DNA of 64,000 bases from an uncultured Trichococcus sp. (GCF_963663645.1 NZ_OY760503.1:372001-436000), one strand, 5' to 3'. Counted from the first letter of the stretch, positions 1-9,298 are shown. Notes: generated from the sequence alone by a model not told the origin. Numbers and translations: made by a program.

Positions 1-191
1 ATGCCATGCCGTTGCAGCTCCTGCATCAGTTTGGCCATCAGCATCGAATCTTTCCCGCCGGAGATGCAGACGGCTATCTTGTCGCCGTTCCGGATCAGCT
101 CATATTCCTGGATTGCTTTGATGAAGGGCCGCCATAAGGGTTTTCGGTATTTTTTGATGAGACTTCTTTCGATTTGATCGCATTTTTCCAT
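1..191 (-). CDS. TtcA-like tRNA 2-thiocytidine synthetase, N-terminal part
   Basis: The first 63 codons of a PP-loop ATPase are visible; the gene runs off the left edge of the window. Residues 44-50 read SGGKDSM, the PP-loop that adenylates the target base in the TtcA/TilS superfamily. The preceding stretch (KKYRKPLWRPFIKAIQEY) is the usual TtcA N-terminus. TtcA enzymes thiolate cytidine-32 of certain tRNAs using an Fe-S cluster. The cysteine ligands lie beyond the window, so TtcA is favoured over other PP-loop families by the N-terminus only. The gene is in the same orientation as pabC and separated from it by a palindromic repeat block. Confidence 0.75.
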   Translation of the reverse strand, partial: MEKCDQIERSLIKKYRKPLWRPFIKAIQEYELIRNGDKIAVCISGGKDSMLMAKLMQELQRHG

Positions 192-243
192 TAAATAAGA
201 TTTCCCTTTCTTACGGGTTGCCCGGGTGGGTATTTTTGCTTTT

Positions 244-376
244 TGTTCCGGGGAACGCAGGCTTCGCCGGAGTTCAGCCAACAATTTGCTGGTGTGCTCC
301 GGTAAAGCTGCCTTCATCGGAGTTACTGCTAGGAATCAACGGTGTGCTCCGATTAGCGCCCGTTTCCCCGGAGCTG
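244..376. repeat. Three-unit palindrome array (CTCCG type), overlapping the pabC 3' end
   Basis: Three palindromes with CTCCG/CGGAG arms begin near 246, 297 and 347, a period of 50-51 bp. The third unit spans the pabC stop codon (353-355), so the last residues of PabC are encoded by a repeat arm. The arm type matches the array at 47861-47991, and the spacing matches the 52-bp arrays elsewhere in the window. Pairing in the first two units is imperfect. Confidence 0.6.
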
Positions 377-1165
377 GGGCACCACTTGGTATGCCCCGAG
401 GTCGAAGTATCGGTCCTCCAGAAGGCTCACCGGCATGATGTCCATCAGGGCATTGGTGACGAATAGTTCATCCGCACTCAAAAGTTTCTCCAGGCCGTAC
501 GCCCCTTCCTGGACCGGAATCTGAAATGCAGCGCATTTCTTGATTACCCGCGCTCTAGCCGTCCCTTCCAGGATGCCGCAGTGCAGCGACGGGGTGTATA
601 CGATTCCGTCCTTCACCCAAAAAACATTCGAAACGCACCCCTCGGCAACATGATCATGCGTGTTCAAAAAGATTGCTTCATCAAAGCCTTTCTGAACGGC
701 TGCTTCTTTTTCCAGGATGTTTTCCGTGTAGTTCATGCTTTTGATGCCGACAATTTTGGAGAATTCGTTCCTTCTCGCATCGGCCAAGCATACTTTCAAG
801 CCTGTCGCATATTCCTCTTTGTAGGTTTTCGTCCCCGTCAGAATCAGGATATCCGCGTCCTGCTTCGGCTGTTTTTTCGGGTTCGGCTTGCTGCCGACGA
901 CCTTTACGAAGCCTTCGGAGACGCCATTCAGTTCCAGCAATTTTTCGATGATCTGCTGGAGCTCGGTTTCTTGATAAGGGCAATTCATCCCCAGAACCGA
1001 CAGCGCCTGGACCATGCGCGTGAAATGTTGGTCCAGATACAGCGCTTGTTTACCGGAAACGCGGATCGTCTCAAAAACCCCGTATCCGTACAAAAAACCC
1101 GGGGACAGCGGACTGATCAGCGCTGCATCTTCCTCAAGATAGACTCCATTCAAAAATACTTGCAT
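353..1165 (-). CDS. pabC: Aminodeoxychorismate lyase (class IV aminotransferase fold)
   Basis: This 270-aa PLP enzyme would release pyruvate from 4-amino-4-deoxychorismate to give p-aminobenzoate for folate synthesis. Class IV features are GYGVFETIRV (about 27-36), Lys142 in IKSMNYTENIL as the Schiff-base lysine, AEGCVSNVF (174-182) and GILEGTAR (198-205). D-amino-acid and branched-chain aminotransferases share this fold, but position directly after pabA and pabB supports PabC. The start at 1165 is chosen because GGAAGGGG lies 7 nt upstream; an ATG at 1171 overlaps the pabB stop but sits too close to that site. The final residues are encoded inside a repeat palindrome. Confidence 0.88.
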   Translation of the reverse strand: MQVFLNGVYLEEDAALISPLSPGFLYGYGVFETIRVSGKQALYLDQHFTRMVQALSVLGMNCPYQETELQQIIEKLLELNGVSEGFVKVVGSKPNPKKQPKQDADILILTGTKTYKEEYATGLKVCLADARRNEFSKIVGIKSMNYTENILEKEAAVQKGFDEAIFLNTHDHVAEGCVSNVFWVKDGIVYTPSLHCGILEGTARARVIKKCAAFQIPVQEGAYGLEKLLSADELFVTNALMDIMPVSLLEDRYFDLGAYQVVPQLRGNGR

Positions 1166-1167
1166 CG

Positions 1168-2541
1168 TCATTCCCCTTCCGGTAATTCCGCCTGCAAGGC
1201 TTCGATAAGTGCCTTCGCCTTCACAAGCGTCTCCTCGTATTCCATTTCCGCATCCGAATCCCAGACGATGCCGCCGCCGACCTGAAAATAGGCGGTTTCG
1301 CCTTTCTGCAGGATTGTCCGGATGACGATGTTCAGATCGGCATCGCCATTGAAGCCGACATAGCCGATCGATCCGGTATAGACGTTGCGTTGGGTCGGTT
1401 CGATTTCATCGATGATCTCCATCGCCCTAATTTTCGGCGCACCCGTTATCGATCCGCCCGGGAAGGCGGCTTTGATGCAGTCGAGCGCATGGATGCCTTC
1501 CTCCAACTCCCCTTCAACTGTCGAAACGAGCTGAAAAACAGTGCTGTAGTCTTCGATATGGTACATTTCCGTAACCTTGACGCTGCCGGTTTTGCAGACC
1601 CGGCCCAAATCATTGCGCATCAAATCGACAATCATCAGCAATTCAGCCCGGTCCTTCTCGCTTTCCAGCAGCTCCTGACGGTTGGCGCTGTCCTCCTGTT
1701 CGGTAGCTCCCCGAGGCCGGGTGCCTTTGATCGGCCGTGTCTGCACCTTGCCGTTACGGATCTGCAGGAACCGCTCCGGCGAACTGCTCAACAGCTGGCC
1801 CATGCCGAAATCAATGTAGGCGGCAAAGGGAGCAGGGTTGACGTTGCGCAAACGCGTGTACAGCTCGTAAGGCGATGCTCCCGTCCGGCATTGGAAGCGT
1901 TGGGTCATGTTGACCTGGTAAATATCGCCGGATCGGATATAGTCCTTGATACGCGCTATCGCAGACAAATAGTAAGCCTTTGTCATATTCGCGGTGAGCC
2001 TTGGTCTGGATTCGCTAGCCAGTCCCGAGGTGTTAGTAGGGAAATGCATCCCTTGCGCAGCCATGATGACCTTTTCCACCTCGGCTACCCATTTCTCCGG
2101 GTCGCCGAAGAGACCCGGAGAGGCAAGATGTACCTTCCCCAAAAGATGGTCCACCACGATCGCCCCGTCGTAGATACCGAAGAAGCTGTCCGGAATCTGG
2201 ACATCAGCGTGCGCTTCCTTCGGCAACCGTTCCACCTGATGACGCAGTTCATAGCCGAAGTAACCGACAGCTCCGCCGATAAAAGGAAGCTCCCCCGTGT
2301 AGTCCAGCTGATAGTCTTCCAGCAGTGCTTTCAGTTCTTCAAAAGCATCCACACCCGTTTTGGCGGTCAGCGTCCGTTCGGGATCGAATCCGATGAAGGA
2401 ATAGCGTCCCAATTTTTCCGGATCCATCCCGCTGTCCAGGAAAAAACAATGCTTGCGGTCGCGGAACAAAGAGAACAGTTCGAAGCTCGAAAGTCCGGTG
2501 ACGATTTCCTTGATCACGATGTCAGCCGCTCTTTTTTTCAT
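1168..2541 (-). CDS. pabB: Aminodeoxychorismate synthase component I
   Basis: A 457-aa chorismate-binding enzyme that, with PabA, aminates chorismate to 4-amino-4-deoxychorismate. The N-terminal half contains the anthranilate-synthase-I N-terminal domain. The C-terminal half carries PIKGTRPRG, whose lysine distinguishes PabB from TrpE, then [17 protein letters not shown] and [11 protein letters not shown]. The start MKKRAADIV at 2541 is preceded by GGAAGGAG at 8 nt, so the gene overlaps the 3' end of pabA by 20 nt and the two are probably translationally coupled. A longer reading to 2580 has no comparable ribosome binding site. Confidence 0.92.
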   Translation of the reverse strand: MKKRAADIVIKEIVTGLSSFELFSLFRDRKHCFFLDSGMDPEKLGRYSFIGFDPERTLTAKTGVDAFEELKALLEDYQLDYTGELPFIGGAVGYFGYELRHQVERLPKEAHADVQIPDSFFGIYDGAIVVDHLLGKVHLASPGLFGDPEKWVAEVEKVIMAAQGMHFPTNTSGLASESRPRLTANMTKAYYLSAIARIKDYIRSGDIYQVNMTQRFQCRTGASPYELYTRLRNVNPAPFAAYIDFGMGQLLSSSPERFLQIRNGKVQTRPIKGTRPRGATEQEDSANRQELLESEKDRAELLMIVDLMRNDLGRVCKTGSVKVTEMYHIEDYSTVFQLVSTVEGELEEGIHALDCIKAAFPGGSITGAPKIRAMEIIDEIEPTQRNVYTGSIGYVGFNGDADLNIVIRTILQKGETAYFQVGGGIVWDSDAEMEYEETLVKAKALIEALQAELPEGE

Positions 2542-3133
2542 CCAAAATCGCTCCTTCCCGCTTTTTTTTGGCGCGCTCATAAAAATTGCGCAACATATCC
2601 AGCCCGTGCTCCGTCAGGATCGCCTCGGGATGGAACTGGACCCCCTCGATCAGCTCTTCCCGGTGAAGGAAGCCCATGATTTCGCCAGCTTCTGTCCATG
2701 CTGTGACTTCCAGCGCTTCCGGAAGGCTTCCCTTTGCCACGATCAGGGAATGGTATCTTGTGACATTCAGCGGGTTTTTCAAGCCTTGAAAGACGCCTTT
2801 GCCTGTGTGTTGGATGGCATGAACCTTGCCATGGACAGGCTCTTTCGCCTTCACGATTGCCGCACCGAACAGCCCGGCGATTGTCTGGTGCCCCAAGCAG
2901 ATGCCCAGAATCGGGATAGTTCCTGCGAAATGTCTGACGACAGCCAGACTGATGCCCGCTTCATTAGGTGTCTTCGGACCCGGGGAAATCAGGATCATCA
3001 GCGGATCCAGTGCCGCTATCTCTTCGATTGTTATCTTATCGTTCCTTTTCACCACAACGTTCTCATCCAATTGCTTCAGGTATTGGACAAGGTTATAGGT
3101 AAAGGAATCATAATTATCTATTACAAGTATCAT
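2522..3133 (-). CDS. pabA: Aminodeoxychorismate synthase glutamine amidotransferase
   Basis: This 203-aa class I glutamine amidotransferase supplies ammonia to PabB. It starts [11 protein letters not shown], has the oxyanion segment [11 protein letters not shown] (50-60), the nucleophile Cys79 in GICLGHQ and the catalytic His/Glu pair in GVQFHPEA near the C-terminus. The family is often shared with anthranilate synthase (TrpG). Neighbouring pabB and pabC and the absence of trp genes favour PabA, though dual use is possible. The start at 3133 follows TGAGGAT. It is the first gene of the pabABC operon. Confidence 0.92.
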   Translation of the reverse strand: MILVIDNYDSFTYNLVQYLKQLDENVVVKRNDKITIEEIAALDPLMILISPGPKTPNEAGISLAVVRHFAGTIPILGICLGHQTIAGLFGAAIVKAKEPVHGKVHAIQHTGKGVFQGLKNPLNVTRYHSLIVAKGSLPEALEVTAWTEAGEIMGFLHREELIEGVQFHPEAILTEHGLDMLRNFYERAKKKREGAILDEKKSG

Positions 3134-3274
3134 ACGTATCCTCATCAATATTATTTATTTTTATGTTTTATCGCTTATCATTTTCCATGTATCTGGTGAA
3201 ACTCCCAAAAATGATAGGTCCATCATACCAAATACCGAGACTCCAGCCTATAGTTTTGCGGAAACGCAGTTGGG

Positions 3275-3307
3275 AAGAAAAAATGACCAGGACAACAGCC
3301 CTGGCCA
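3275..3307 (-). terminator. Rho-independent terminator of the molybdopterin lipoprotein gene
   Basis: On the minus strand a GGCCAGG/CCTGGTC stem with an 8-nt loop is followed by ATTTTTTCTT, just after the stop codon at 3316. Confidence 0.75.
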
Positions 3308-3315
3308 CTCGTGAC

Positions 3316-4017
3316 TTATTGCAGGACATCCGCTTCATTGTCAAAGCCCCGCTGTTCCCAATAACCTTTATAGTTCGCGTCGTCGGACAGTTCGATGCGG
3401 GTGATCCATTTGATCCATTTGTATCCCAGTTTATCCTCCGCCACCAGTTGGAACGGAAAGCCTCTTTCCGGCGGCAGGACAACACCGTTCATCTTGTAGG
3501 CGATCATCAGTTGCCTGTCCATGATCGTCTGCAACGGCAAGGCGGTACTGTAGCCATCCTCTGAATAAAAAATGACCGTATCGGCTGTTTCCTGAACGTC
3601 CACTGCTTCGAATAGGTCCGCAAGCAGAATCCCTTCCCAAAGGATATCGACGCTCCATCCTTCCACGCAATGCAAGGTCACAACCTTCGTGTACTTCTGG
3701 TTATCCAGCACTTCGTCGTAGGACAAGGAAATCGGCTGCTCAACCAAACCATCGATCGTCAGCGTGTAGACATCGACGTTTATATATTGCGGGCCCTTGA
3801 TGGAGTTTTCCCGAAAATCGGTCAAGGAAGATAAATCTTTCCCCTCGTATTCGGTCACCTCGATTTTGGTCAGTTCTTCCAGATCAGTTTGATCTGAAGT
3901 ATCATCATTGGAGATTCCACAACCAAAAAGCAAGAGACTCAGCAACAGAATCAGGTATTTGCTGGGAATGCGACTGGCATAGCGGCCCCTTGCTGCGACT
4001 GTCCCCGCCTTTTCCAT
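3316..4017 (-). CDS. Lipoprotein with sulfite-oxidase-type molybdopterin domain
   Basis: A 233-aa protein. Residues 19-33 form a hydrophobic signal ending in the lipobox LLFGC (Cys33), predicting a lipoprotein. Residues about 75-220 match the oxidoreductase molybdopterin-binding domain: Cys117 in VVTLHCVEGW is the expected molybdenum ligand, and PPERGFPFQLV and KLGYKWIKWITRIEL are typical of the fold. No twin-arginine motif is visible (the N-terminus has only ARGRYASR), which is unusual because cofactor-loaded molybdoenzymes normally leave by Tat. It follows two membrane-protein genes in the same direction and may work with them. The substrate is unknown. Confidence 0.82.
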   Translation of the reverse strand: MEKAGTVAARGRYASRIPSKYLILLLSLLLFGCGISNDDTSDQTDLEELTKIEVTEYEGKDLSSLTDFRENSIKGPQYINVDVYTLTIDGLVEQPISLSYDEVLDNQKYTKVVTLHCVEGWSVDILWEGILLADLFEAVDVQETADTVIFYSEDGYSTALPLQTIMDRQLMIAYKMNGVVLPPERGFPFQLVAEDKLGYKWIKWITRIELSDDANYKGYWEQRGFDNEADVLQ

Positions 4018-4047
4018 CTAAACCCCTTCTTTCCGAAACCCTTCCGA

Positions 4048-4755
4048 CTAAAAACCACGTGTCTGCCCTTCCCACGGCTGCCGCTTGCCTTCCCGGTGTT
4101 CCTCCACGCTGGGCCCTTTCAGGTTGCGGAGGCGCCAAATGCCGTAGAGATAGCTGAGGATCAATCCAGCAAGCGTGAACGGAAGCCCCAGGAGCGTATT
4201 GGTCCAAGCCAACTCGGCAACATCACCGCGTCGGAAAAGAATGAGCTGCAAAACCAATCGCATCAGAAAAAACAGCAACCAAAGGACCGTCACTTCCTGA
4301 TAGGCCGGTTTCACGTCCTTGCGCCAATACCACTCCAGATCCCACCCGCGCGTCAGATGGCTCGTCAAAGCGGCCATCGGTTTCCCCATGACGAGGCTGA
4401 CCAGCGCCGCCATTACGAGCAGCGCGCTAGTCACTAGTTTGGGGAGGTAATAATTGGCGGCATTATTGGAAAAATACGCGATTCCCGTGGCAAGCATAAC
4501 CCCCAGCAATCCGCCCATGGCATAGCGCAACGGTTGCTTCCGTGCCAACCGGATGAGGCCCAACAGCAAAGCCAAAGCAATCGCCAAGATACCGGCGACC
4601 GTCAACTGATATCTGCCGTTGACGACGGCAAACAGCAAGGGCGGCAATAAAGCATCGAACGTCTTCCCTGAGATGACCAATTTCAATTCTTCCGAAATTT
4701 CCTTGATTCTGGCTTTCAAATCATCAGCCCCTATCAGCGAATCTGTAGGCGACAT
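4048..4755 (-). CDS. DUF3159-like integral membrane protein
   Basis: About 235 aa with several membrane segments: FAVVNGRYQLTVAGILAIALAL, a glycine-rich segment (YAMGGLLGVMLATGIAY), LVTSALLVMAALVSLVMG, VTVLWLLFFLMRLVLQLIL and LLGLPFTLAGLILSYLYG. RGWDLEWYWRK lies between helices. The pattern resembles DUF3159 proteins, whose function is unknown. The start is uncertain: ATG at 4755 overlaps the upstream gene by 32 nt and lacks a good binding site, while TTG at 4719 has AGGGGC 8 nt upstream. It lies between a small membrane protein and the molybdopterin lipoprotein in one likely operon. Confidence 0.6.
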   Translation of the reverse strand: MSPTDSLIGADDLKARIKEISEELKLVISGKTFDALLPPLLFAVVNGRYQLTVAGILAIALALLLGLIRLARKQPLRYAMGGLLGVMLATGIAYFSNNAANYYLPKLVTSALLVMAALVSLVMGKPMAALTSHLTRGWDLEWYWRKDVKPAYQEVTVLWLLFFLMRLVLQLILFRRGDVAELAWTNTLLGLPFTLAGLILSYLYGIWRLRNLKGPSVEEHREGKRQPWEGQTRGF

Positions 4756-5059
4756 ACTCAATGATGACACCATAGGCGATGCCCGCCGCAAAACCGACGG
4801 CATCTTCGAATCCTGTCGAACTGTAGAAAGCGAAGGAAACCAGCAACCCTAGGATGGCTCCCCTTCCCAATGCTCGTTTCAATTCCTGCGTTTCCTTTGC
4901 TAAGCCGATGACGACACCCATCAATAGCCTGTTGTACCAGAAGGCGAACAGATAAAGCGCCTCCTTTTCAAATCCGGACCGCAACTGGGCACCTACTATG
5001 CAGACTACGCCCAAAAGAGCTCCCACAACAATCGAAATCTTCATCCTCTTCGTCAACAT
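4724..5059 (-). CDS. Small integral membrane protein, unknown function
   Basis: A 111-aa protein beginning MLTKRMKISIVVGALLGVVC, with GGGAG 8 nt before the start. There are about four hydrophobic segments: ISIVVGALLGVVCIVGA, LYLFAFWYNRLLMGVVIG, GRGAILGLLVSFAFY and AVGFAAGIAYGVIIEYVAY. The C-terminus overlaps the start region of the next membrane protein, which suggests translational coupling. I do not recognise the family. Context suggests a membrane partner for the DUF3159-like protein or the molybdopterin lipoprotein. Confidence 0.65.
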   Translation of the reverse strand: MLTKRMKISIVVGALLGVVCIVGAQLRSGFEKEALYLFAFWYNRLLMGVVIGLAKETQELKRALGRGAILGLLVSFAFYSSTGFEDAVGFAAGIAYGVIIEYVAYRFADRG

Positions 5060-5193
5060 GCGCTCAACTCCCCATTTTCTGTCAGTCTGAAAATCAGCTT
5101 TTCCATGTGCCCCAATTATACTATTTCCAAGCAAGGAAAGCATTTATCAAATACCGGCGACATCAGCTAATCGGGCCCCTCATCCAATTCAAC

Positions 5194-5237
5194 AAAAAAA
5201 GCAAGTACCAGGATTTTTCCCTGGGCTTGCTTTTCAT
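5194..5237 (-). terminator. Terminator of aspA
   Basis: AAAAGCAAG/CTTGCTTTT and CCAGG/CCTGG form a long stem, with a T-run on the minus strand immediately after the aspA stop. Confidence 0.8.
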
Positions 5238-5244
5238 TTGTCGC

Positions 5245-6660
5245 TCAGATTGCTTTATCCCTCAGCAACACCGCAGCCGGGATGCCGGCCATGCGTTTCA
5301 GATCGAGGATGCTGTCCGTTTCCGCAATCGTTAATATGCCTTTTTCAAGCACCAATTCCCTGACGGTTTTTCCTGTCTTCAGTGATTCTTTGGCGATTGC
5401 GCTGGCTTTTTGGTAGCCGATGGTCGGGCAGAGGGCGGTCGCGATGCCGGCGCTCTCTTCCACCTGTTTGTAGCAGACCATCTCATTGGCTTCGATGTCA
5501 GTGATGCAGTTGACGGTCAGAGTGGCAACCGCATGCGCCAAGCAATCGATCGATTCAAACAACGAATGGAAAATGATCGGCTCGAAGGCGTTCAGTTCCA
5601 ACTGGCCGGATTCGGCGGCCATTGTGATGGTCAGATCGTTTCCGATTACGCGGAAAGCGACCTGTGAAACGACTTCGGGTATCACCGGATTCACTTTTCC
5701 CGGCATGATCGAGGAGCCGTTTTGCTTGGCAGGCAAATTGATTTCACCGATGCCAGCCCTTGGTCCGCTCGACAACAAGCGCAGATCATTGCTCATCTTC
5801 GACAAGTTCACGGCCGCCGTCTTGATTGCCGCCGACACCCTGACGAAGCCATCCACGTTCTGGGTCGCATCGAAAAGATCATCCGCCTGCGTGAAAGCAA
5901 TCCCCGCTTCCTCGCTCACAAGAGCCGTGATGTTCTCCAAGTATTCCGGCGTCACATTGATGGCATTGCCGATTGCGGTCCCGCCTAGATTAAGGCTCTT
6001 CATCTCTTCCGCGGCACTCATGAGGTGGCGGATATCCCTCTTGACGAAGGATTGATAAGCCCGGAACGTCCTACCCAACGTAGTCGGGACCGCATCCTGC
6101 ATTTGCGTACGCCCCATCTTGATGACCCCGGCGAGTGCTTCGGCCTTATCACCCAACGCGCTCTCCAGCTTTTCCAGTTCGGCAATCAGCTCCGGAAGAA
6201 GCTTCAGGACGGTCATTTTCCCCGCCGTCGGGAAGACATCGTTGGTGGACTGGCATAGATTCACATCGTCATTCGGATGAACGATGCGGTAGTCGCCCTT
6301 TCTCCCGCCCAATATTTCGATGGCGCGATTGGCGATGACTTCGTTGGCGTTCATATTGGCCGAAGTCCCGGCACCGCCTTGGATGGCATCCACAATGAAA
6401 GCTTCATGAAAATGTCCCGCCACTATTTCGTCGCAGGCTTGGACGATCGCATCCTTTTTCCCGAATGCCAGGTTACCCGACTGAGCATTCACGACAGCTG
6501 CGGCTTTCTTGATCCGCGCCAGATTGCTGATCAATTCCGGATGCAGGTTCTTGCCCGTGATGGCGAAATTTTCCTTTGCACGCGATGACTGCACACCATA
6601 ATACGCTTCTGTGGGTACTGCTAACGTTCCGATCGAGTCTGCTTCAATTCTCATGTTCAT
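5245..6660 (-). CDS. aspA: Aspartate ammonia-lyase
   Basis: This 471-aa member of the fumarase/aspartase superfamily would convert L-aspartate to fumarate and ammonia in the cytoplasm. The superfamily signature GSSIMPGKVNP is followed by VIPEVVSQVAFRVIGND, which matches aspartases rather than class II fumarase. Other superfamily blocks are GGAGTSANMNANEVIANRA and CQSTNDVFPTA. The start at 6660 (MNMRIEAD) follows AGGGGGC at 9 nt; an in-frame ATG lies two codons downstream. The gene is divergent from an Lrp-type regulator that may control it, and it ends in a strong terminator. Confidence 0.92.
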   Translation of the reverse strand: MNMRIEADSIGTLAVPTEAYYGVQSSRAKENFAITGKNLHPELISNLARIKKAAAVVNAQSGNLAFGKKDAIVQACDEIVAGHFHEAFIVDAIQGGAGTSANMNANEVIANRAIEILGGRKGDYRIVHPNDDVNLCQSTNDVFPTAGKMTVLKLLPELIAELEKLESALGDKAEALAGVIKMGRTQMQDAVPTTLGRTFRAYQSFVKRDIRHLMSAAEEMKSLNLGGTAIGNAINVTPEYLENITALVSEEAGIAFTQADDLFDATQNVDGFVRVSAAIKTAAVNLSKMSNDLRLLSSGPRAGIGEINLPAKQNGSSIMPGKVNPVIPEVVSQVAFRVIGNDLTITMAAESGQLELNAFEPIIFHSLFESIDCLAHAVATLTVNCITDIEANEMVCYKQVEESAGIATALCPTIGYQKASAIAKESLKTGKTVRELVLEKGILTIAETDSILDLKRMAGIPAAVLLRDKAI

Positions 6661-6839
6661 CTCTGTTTGCCCCCTGAAATTTTTCTGTAATTCATAGTGC
6701 AAACAATACCACCCCTGCAAACTGAATGAAACAGCTCAAAGGAAGTTGCGAACAAAACCTGCATATTCGACATTTCCGCAGAAGAATCCCACGCTATTTC
6801 TGATGTAACTTTATTTTCTTAAGTCATGTCAGCATTCGT

Positions 6840-6867
6840 TTGCTTCCCCTGATAGGTCTGATATAGA
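6840..6867 (+). promoter_or_regulatory. Candidate promoter of the Lrp-type gene
   Basis: TTGCTT (6840-6845), a 16-bp spacer and TATAGA (6862-6867) lie 45 bp before the start codon, in the region shared with divergent aspA. Confidence 0.45.
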
Positions 6868-6912
6868 ATCTTAAGAATACAAAGCAAACAAGAACAAGGG
6901 AAGGAGCCTCTA

Positions 6913-7353
6913 ATGGATAAAATCGATAAGCAAATTTTGAACATTCTGCAGACGAATGCGCGGGCTTCCCTGAAGGAAATCGGTGAGGCCGCCTTTCTGT
7001 CTTCGCCGGCGATTTCCGCAAGGATCGCCCAACTGGAGCGGAACGGTATCATCACAGATTACGGCGCACATGTGAACCTGCAGACATTGGGCTACAACAT
7101 CAAAGCTTTCATCAATCTGGAGGTCGATCCCAAGCAAAAGCCGGTGTTTTATCCTTTCGTGGACAGCATCCCGAATGTGCTGGAATGCAACTGCGTGACC
7201 GGAGAATTCTCGATGCTCCTGAAGGTCGCCTTTCCGACGACGAATGAATTGGATACCTTCATCGGAGAACTGCAGCAGTTCGGCAAGACCTACACGCAGG
7301 TCGTCTTCTCCACCTCTGTCGGTCCCAGGGGCATCCATTTTGAAGACCAATAA
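6913..7353 (+). CDS. Lrp/AsnC family transcriptional regulator
   Basis: A 146-aa regulator with an N-terminal winged helix-turn-helix (about 4-60, MDKIDKQILNILQTNARASLKEIG, then LSSPAISARIAQLERNGII) and a C-terminal RAM/AsnC effector-binding domain (about 65-140, including the GEFSMLLKV turn). Lrp/AsnC proteins usually sense amino acids and form octamers. Its divergence from aspA suggests an amino-acid-responsive role in aspartate catabolism (inference). AAGGAG precedes the ATG at good spacing, and a strong hairpin terminator follows. Confidence 0.88.
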   Translation: MDKIDKQILNILQTNARASLKEIGEAAFLSSPAISARIAQLERNGIITDYGAHVNLQTLGYNIKAFINLEVDPKQKPVFYPFVDSIPNVLECNCVTGEFSMLLKVAFPTTNELDTFIGELQQFGKTYTQVVFSTSVGPRGIHFEDQ

Positions 7354-7377
7354 CAATAACGATCCGCATCAACCCTG

Positions 7378-7424
7378 AAAAAAGCTATCCGCTCCCGAAA
7401 AAGATAGGGAGCGGATAGCTTTTG
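7378..7424. terminator. Bidirectional terminator after the Lrp-type gene
   Basis: A perfect 16-bp stem (7381-7396 with 7407-7422; AAAGCTATCCGCTCCC and its complement) around a 10-nt loop is flanked by A and T runs. Confidence 0.88.
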
Positions 7425-7435
7425 AAATTGGATTC

Positions 7436-7563
7436 TGACAATTAATCGCAAACGTGTTCTGATTCGCAGACACCTCTACCGTTTCGAAACCAGCTGTCGT
7501 CCACAAAAGAGGTGAACGGCAGCTGGTTTCTCCAACGTACGGGTGTCTAAACGCGAATTGTCA
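7436..7563. repeat. Long composite inverted repeat (about 128 bp)
   Basis: The block starts TGACAATT and ends AATTGTCA. Nested pairs are GACACC/GGTGTC and, at the centre, GAAACCAGCTG/CAGCTGGTTTC with CGT and ACG inside. A smaller GCGATT-TTT-AATCGC hairpin follows at 7572-7586. It lies between the convergent Lrp-type and DUF1846 genes, after a separate terminator. It has no coding potential that I can support. Confidence 0.65.
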
Positions 7564-7639
7564 TGGCTCTTGCGATTTTTAATCGCTTAGAGACATGATA
7601 CACTTGGACGCTTGCGGCCACAGTGCATCCCACACTCTA

Positions 7640-9148
7640 TTATACGTAATATAGGTTTTCGGATGGGTAAACTGGATCGCAAGTGATGTCGAGGCCAAGA
7701 TTCCGGAGGATCTGGTCATCGTCTTTGTTCAGGATGACAGTCGAATGGGCCTGCACATCCTTCAGCTCGGAAAGTTTATCGTAAGCCAACTGGGCTGTCG
7801 GATTGGTGACGGCTGAAATGGACAAAGCAATCAGGATCTCGTTCGCGGTCAAGGTCGGGATGCGCTTATGCAAGCCGTCGCTCTTCAGCTTTTTGATCGG
7901 CTCCAGAATGACCGGAGACAACAACAGGATGTCGTCGGAAATGTTCGCCAAGGCCTTGATTGCGTTCAAGATGGCGGAAGAACAAGCATCCATCAAATCG
8001 GAAGTCCTGCCGGTGATGATCCGTCCGTCGTTCAATTCGAATGCGATGACCGCGGGAATTTCGTTGTCGACGGCGCGCTTCATCAGACGCTTCGCGTATT
8101 CACGGGCCGGCTTCACGGGAACCCGGTCTTCTTGCTTCAATTCAAGCTCCTCCATGATCAGACGCATATGATCGCGCGTCTCCTCATCGCTCAGGCCTTT
8201 CTTGTAGTCGCATTCCGTGTCGAAGCTGCGGCGGATGATTTCCTGCTTCGATGCTTCCCGGATTGCTTCATCGTCGGTGATGCCGAAGCCGACCCGATTC
8301 ACGCCCATGTCAGTCGGCGACTGGTAGACGGACTCTTTGCCGGTGATGCGTTCGATGATCCGTTTGATGACCGGGAAAGTCTCCAGATCGCGGTTATAGT
8401 TGACCGCCACTTCGTTGTAGGTCTCAAAATGATAGTTGTCCATCATGTTGACGTCCTTCAGATCGACAGTTGCGGCTTCATAGGCGATGTTCAGCGGGTG
8501 CTTCAACGGAACATTCCAAACCGGGAAAGTCTCGAACTTGGAATAGCCGGCCGCGCGCCCTTGACGGCGTTCGTGGTACAGCTGGTTCAGGCAGGTAGCC
8601 AACTTGCCGCTGCCGGGACCCGGGGCGGTGACGACGACAATCGGCTTGGTCGTCGGAATATAGGTATTCTGGCCGAAGCCTTCTTCGCTGACGATCTTTT
8701 CGATATTGGAAGGATAGCCTTCGATGGCGCCATGGGTATAGACTTTGATGTCGCGTTTTTCGAGTTTATTGATGAACACTTTGGTGGCCGGCTGTCCGTT
8801 GTAGCGCGTGATGACGACGCTGTTGACGGACAGTCCGTATTCCCTCAGCTCATCGATCAGGCGGAAGACATCCATATCATAGGTGATGCCGTAGTCACCG
8901 CGGATTTTATTGCGTTCGATATCGCCTGCGTAGACGCAGATCAGGATCTCCGCTTGGTCCTTCAATTTCTGCAGCAATTTGATTTTGGCATCTTCATCGA
9001 ATCCAGGCAATACGCGTTTCGCATGCTTGTCGCCGATCAGTTTGCCTCCGAACTCAAGATACAGTTTATCGTAATTGTTGACCCGTTCCAGTATGTATTT
9101 AGATTGTTCTTCAATGTATTTCTGCGGATCAAAGCCTATTTTTTTCAT
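7640..9148 (-). CDS. DUF1846 family protein
   Basis: A 502-aa cytoplasmic protein that matches DUF1846 over its full length. Visible blocks include the start [20 protein letters not shown], an [20 protein letters not shown] segment near residues 175-194 that resembles a nucleotide-binding loop, and [27 protein letters not shown] near the C-terminus. The family is common in Firmicutes, and I know of no firm biochemical function. The gene has a ribosome binding site, appears monocistronic and converges with the Lrp-type gene. Confidence 0.85.
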   Translation of the reverse strand: MKKIGFDPQKYIEEQSKYILERVNNYDKLYLEFGGKLIGDKHAKRVLPGFDEDAKIKLLQKLKDQAEILICVYAGDIERNKIRGDYGITYDMDVFRLIDELREYGLSVNSVVITRYNGQPATKVFINKLEKRDIKVYTHGAIEGYPSNIEKIVSEEGFGQNTYIPTTKPIVVVTAPGPGSGKLATCLNQLYHERRQGRAAGYSKFETFPVWNVPLKHPLNIAYEAATVDLKDVNMMDNYHFETYNEVAVNYNRDLETFPVIKRIIERITGKESVYQSPTDMGVNRVGFGITDDEAIREASKQEIIRRSFDTECDYKKGLSDEETRDHMRLIMEELELKQEDRVPVKPAREYAKRLMKRAVDNEIPAVIAFELNDGRIITGRTSDLMDACSSAILNAIKALANISDDILLLSPVILEPIKKLKSDGLHKRIPTLTANEILIALSISAVTNPTAQLAYDKLSELKDVQAHSTVILNKDDDQILRNLGLDITCDPVYPSENLYYV

Positions 9149-9298
9149 CTGTTCTCCTCCAATATCTGAATGGTGTATCTGTATACGTGCTATTACGCGC
9201 CTCTTTACGGATGCAGAAATGTGTTACCTGCCCATCCAAAAAGCTTTGATTTCAACTCTAACTATTATAGAGCAATTTCTTTGATTGGCAATACATAT

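Noticed and set aside
581-2679. Long plus-strand frames opposite pabC and pabB
   Set aside because: They are antisense to an operon with conserved catalytic motifs and have no ribosome binding sites.
7868-9169. 433-codon plus-strand frame opposite DUF1846
   Set aside because: It is antisense to a well-matched family protein and has the codon pattern of a shadow frame and no recognised homology.
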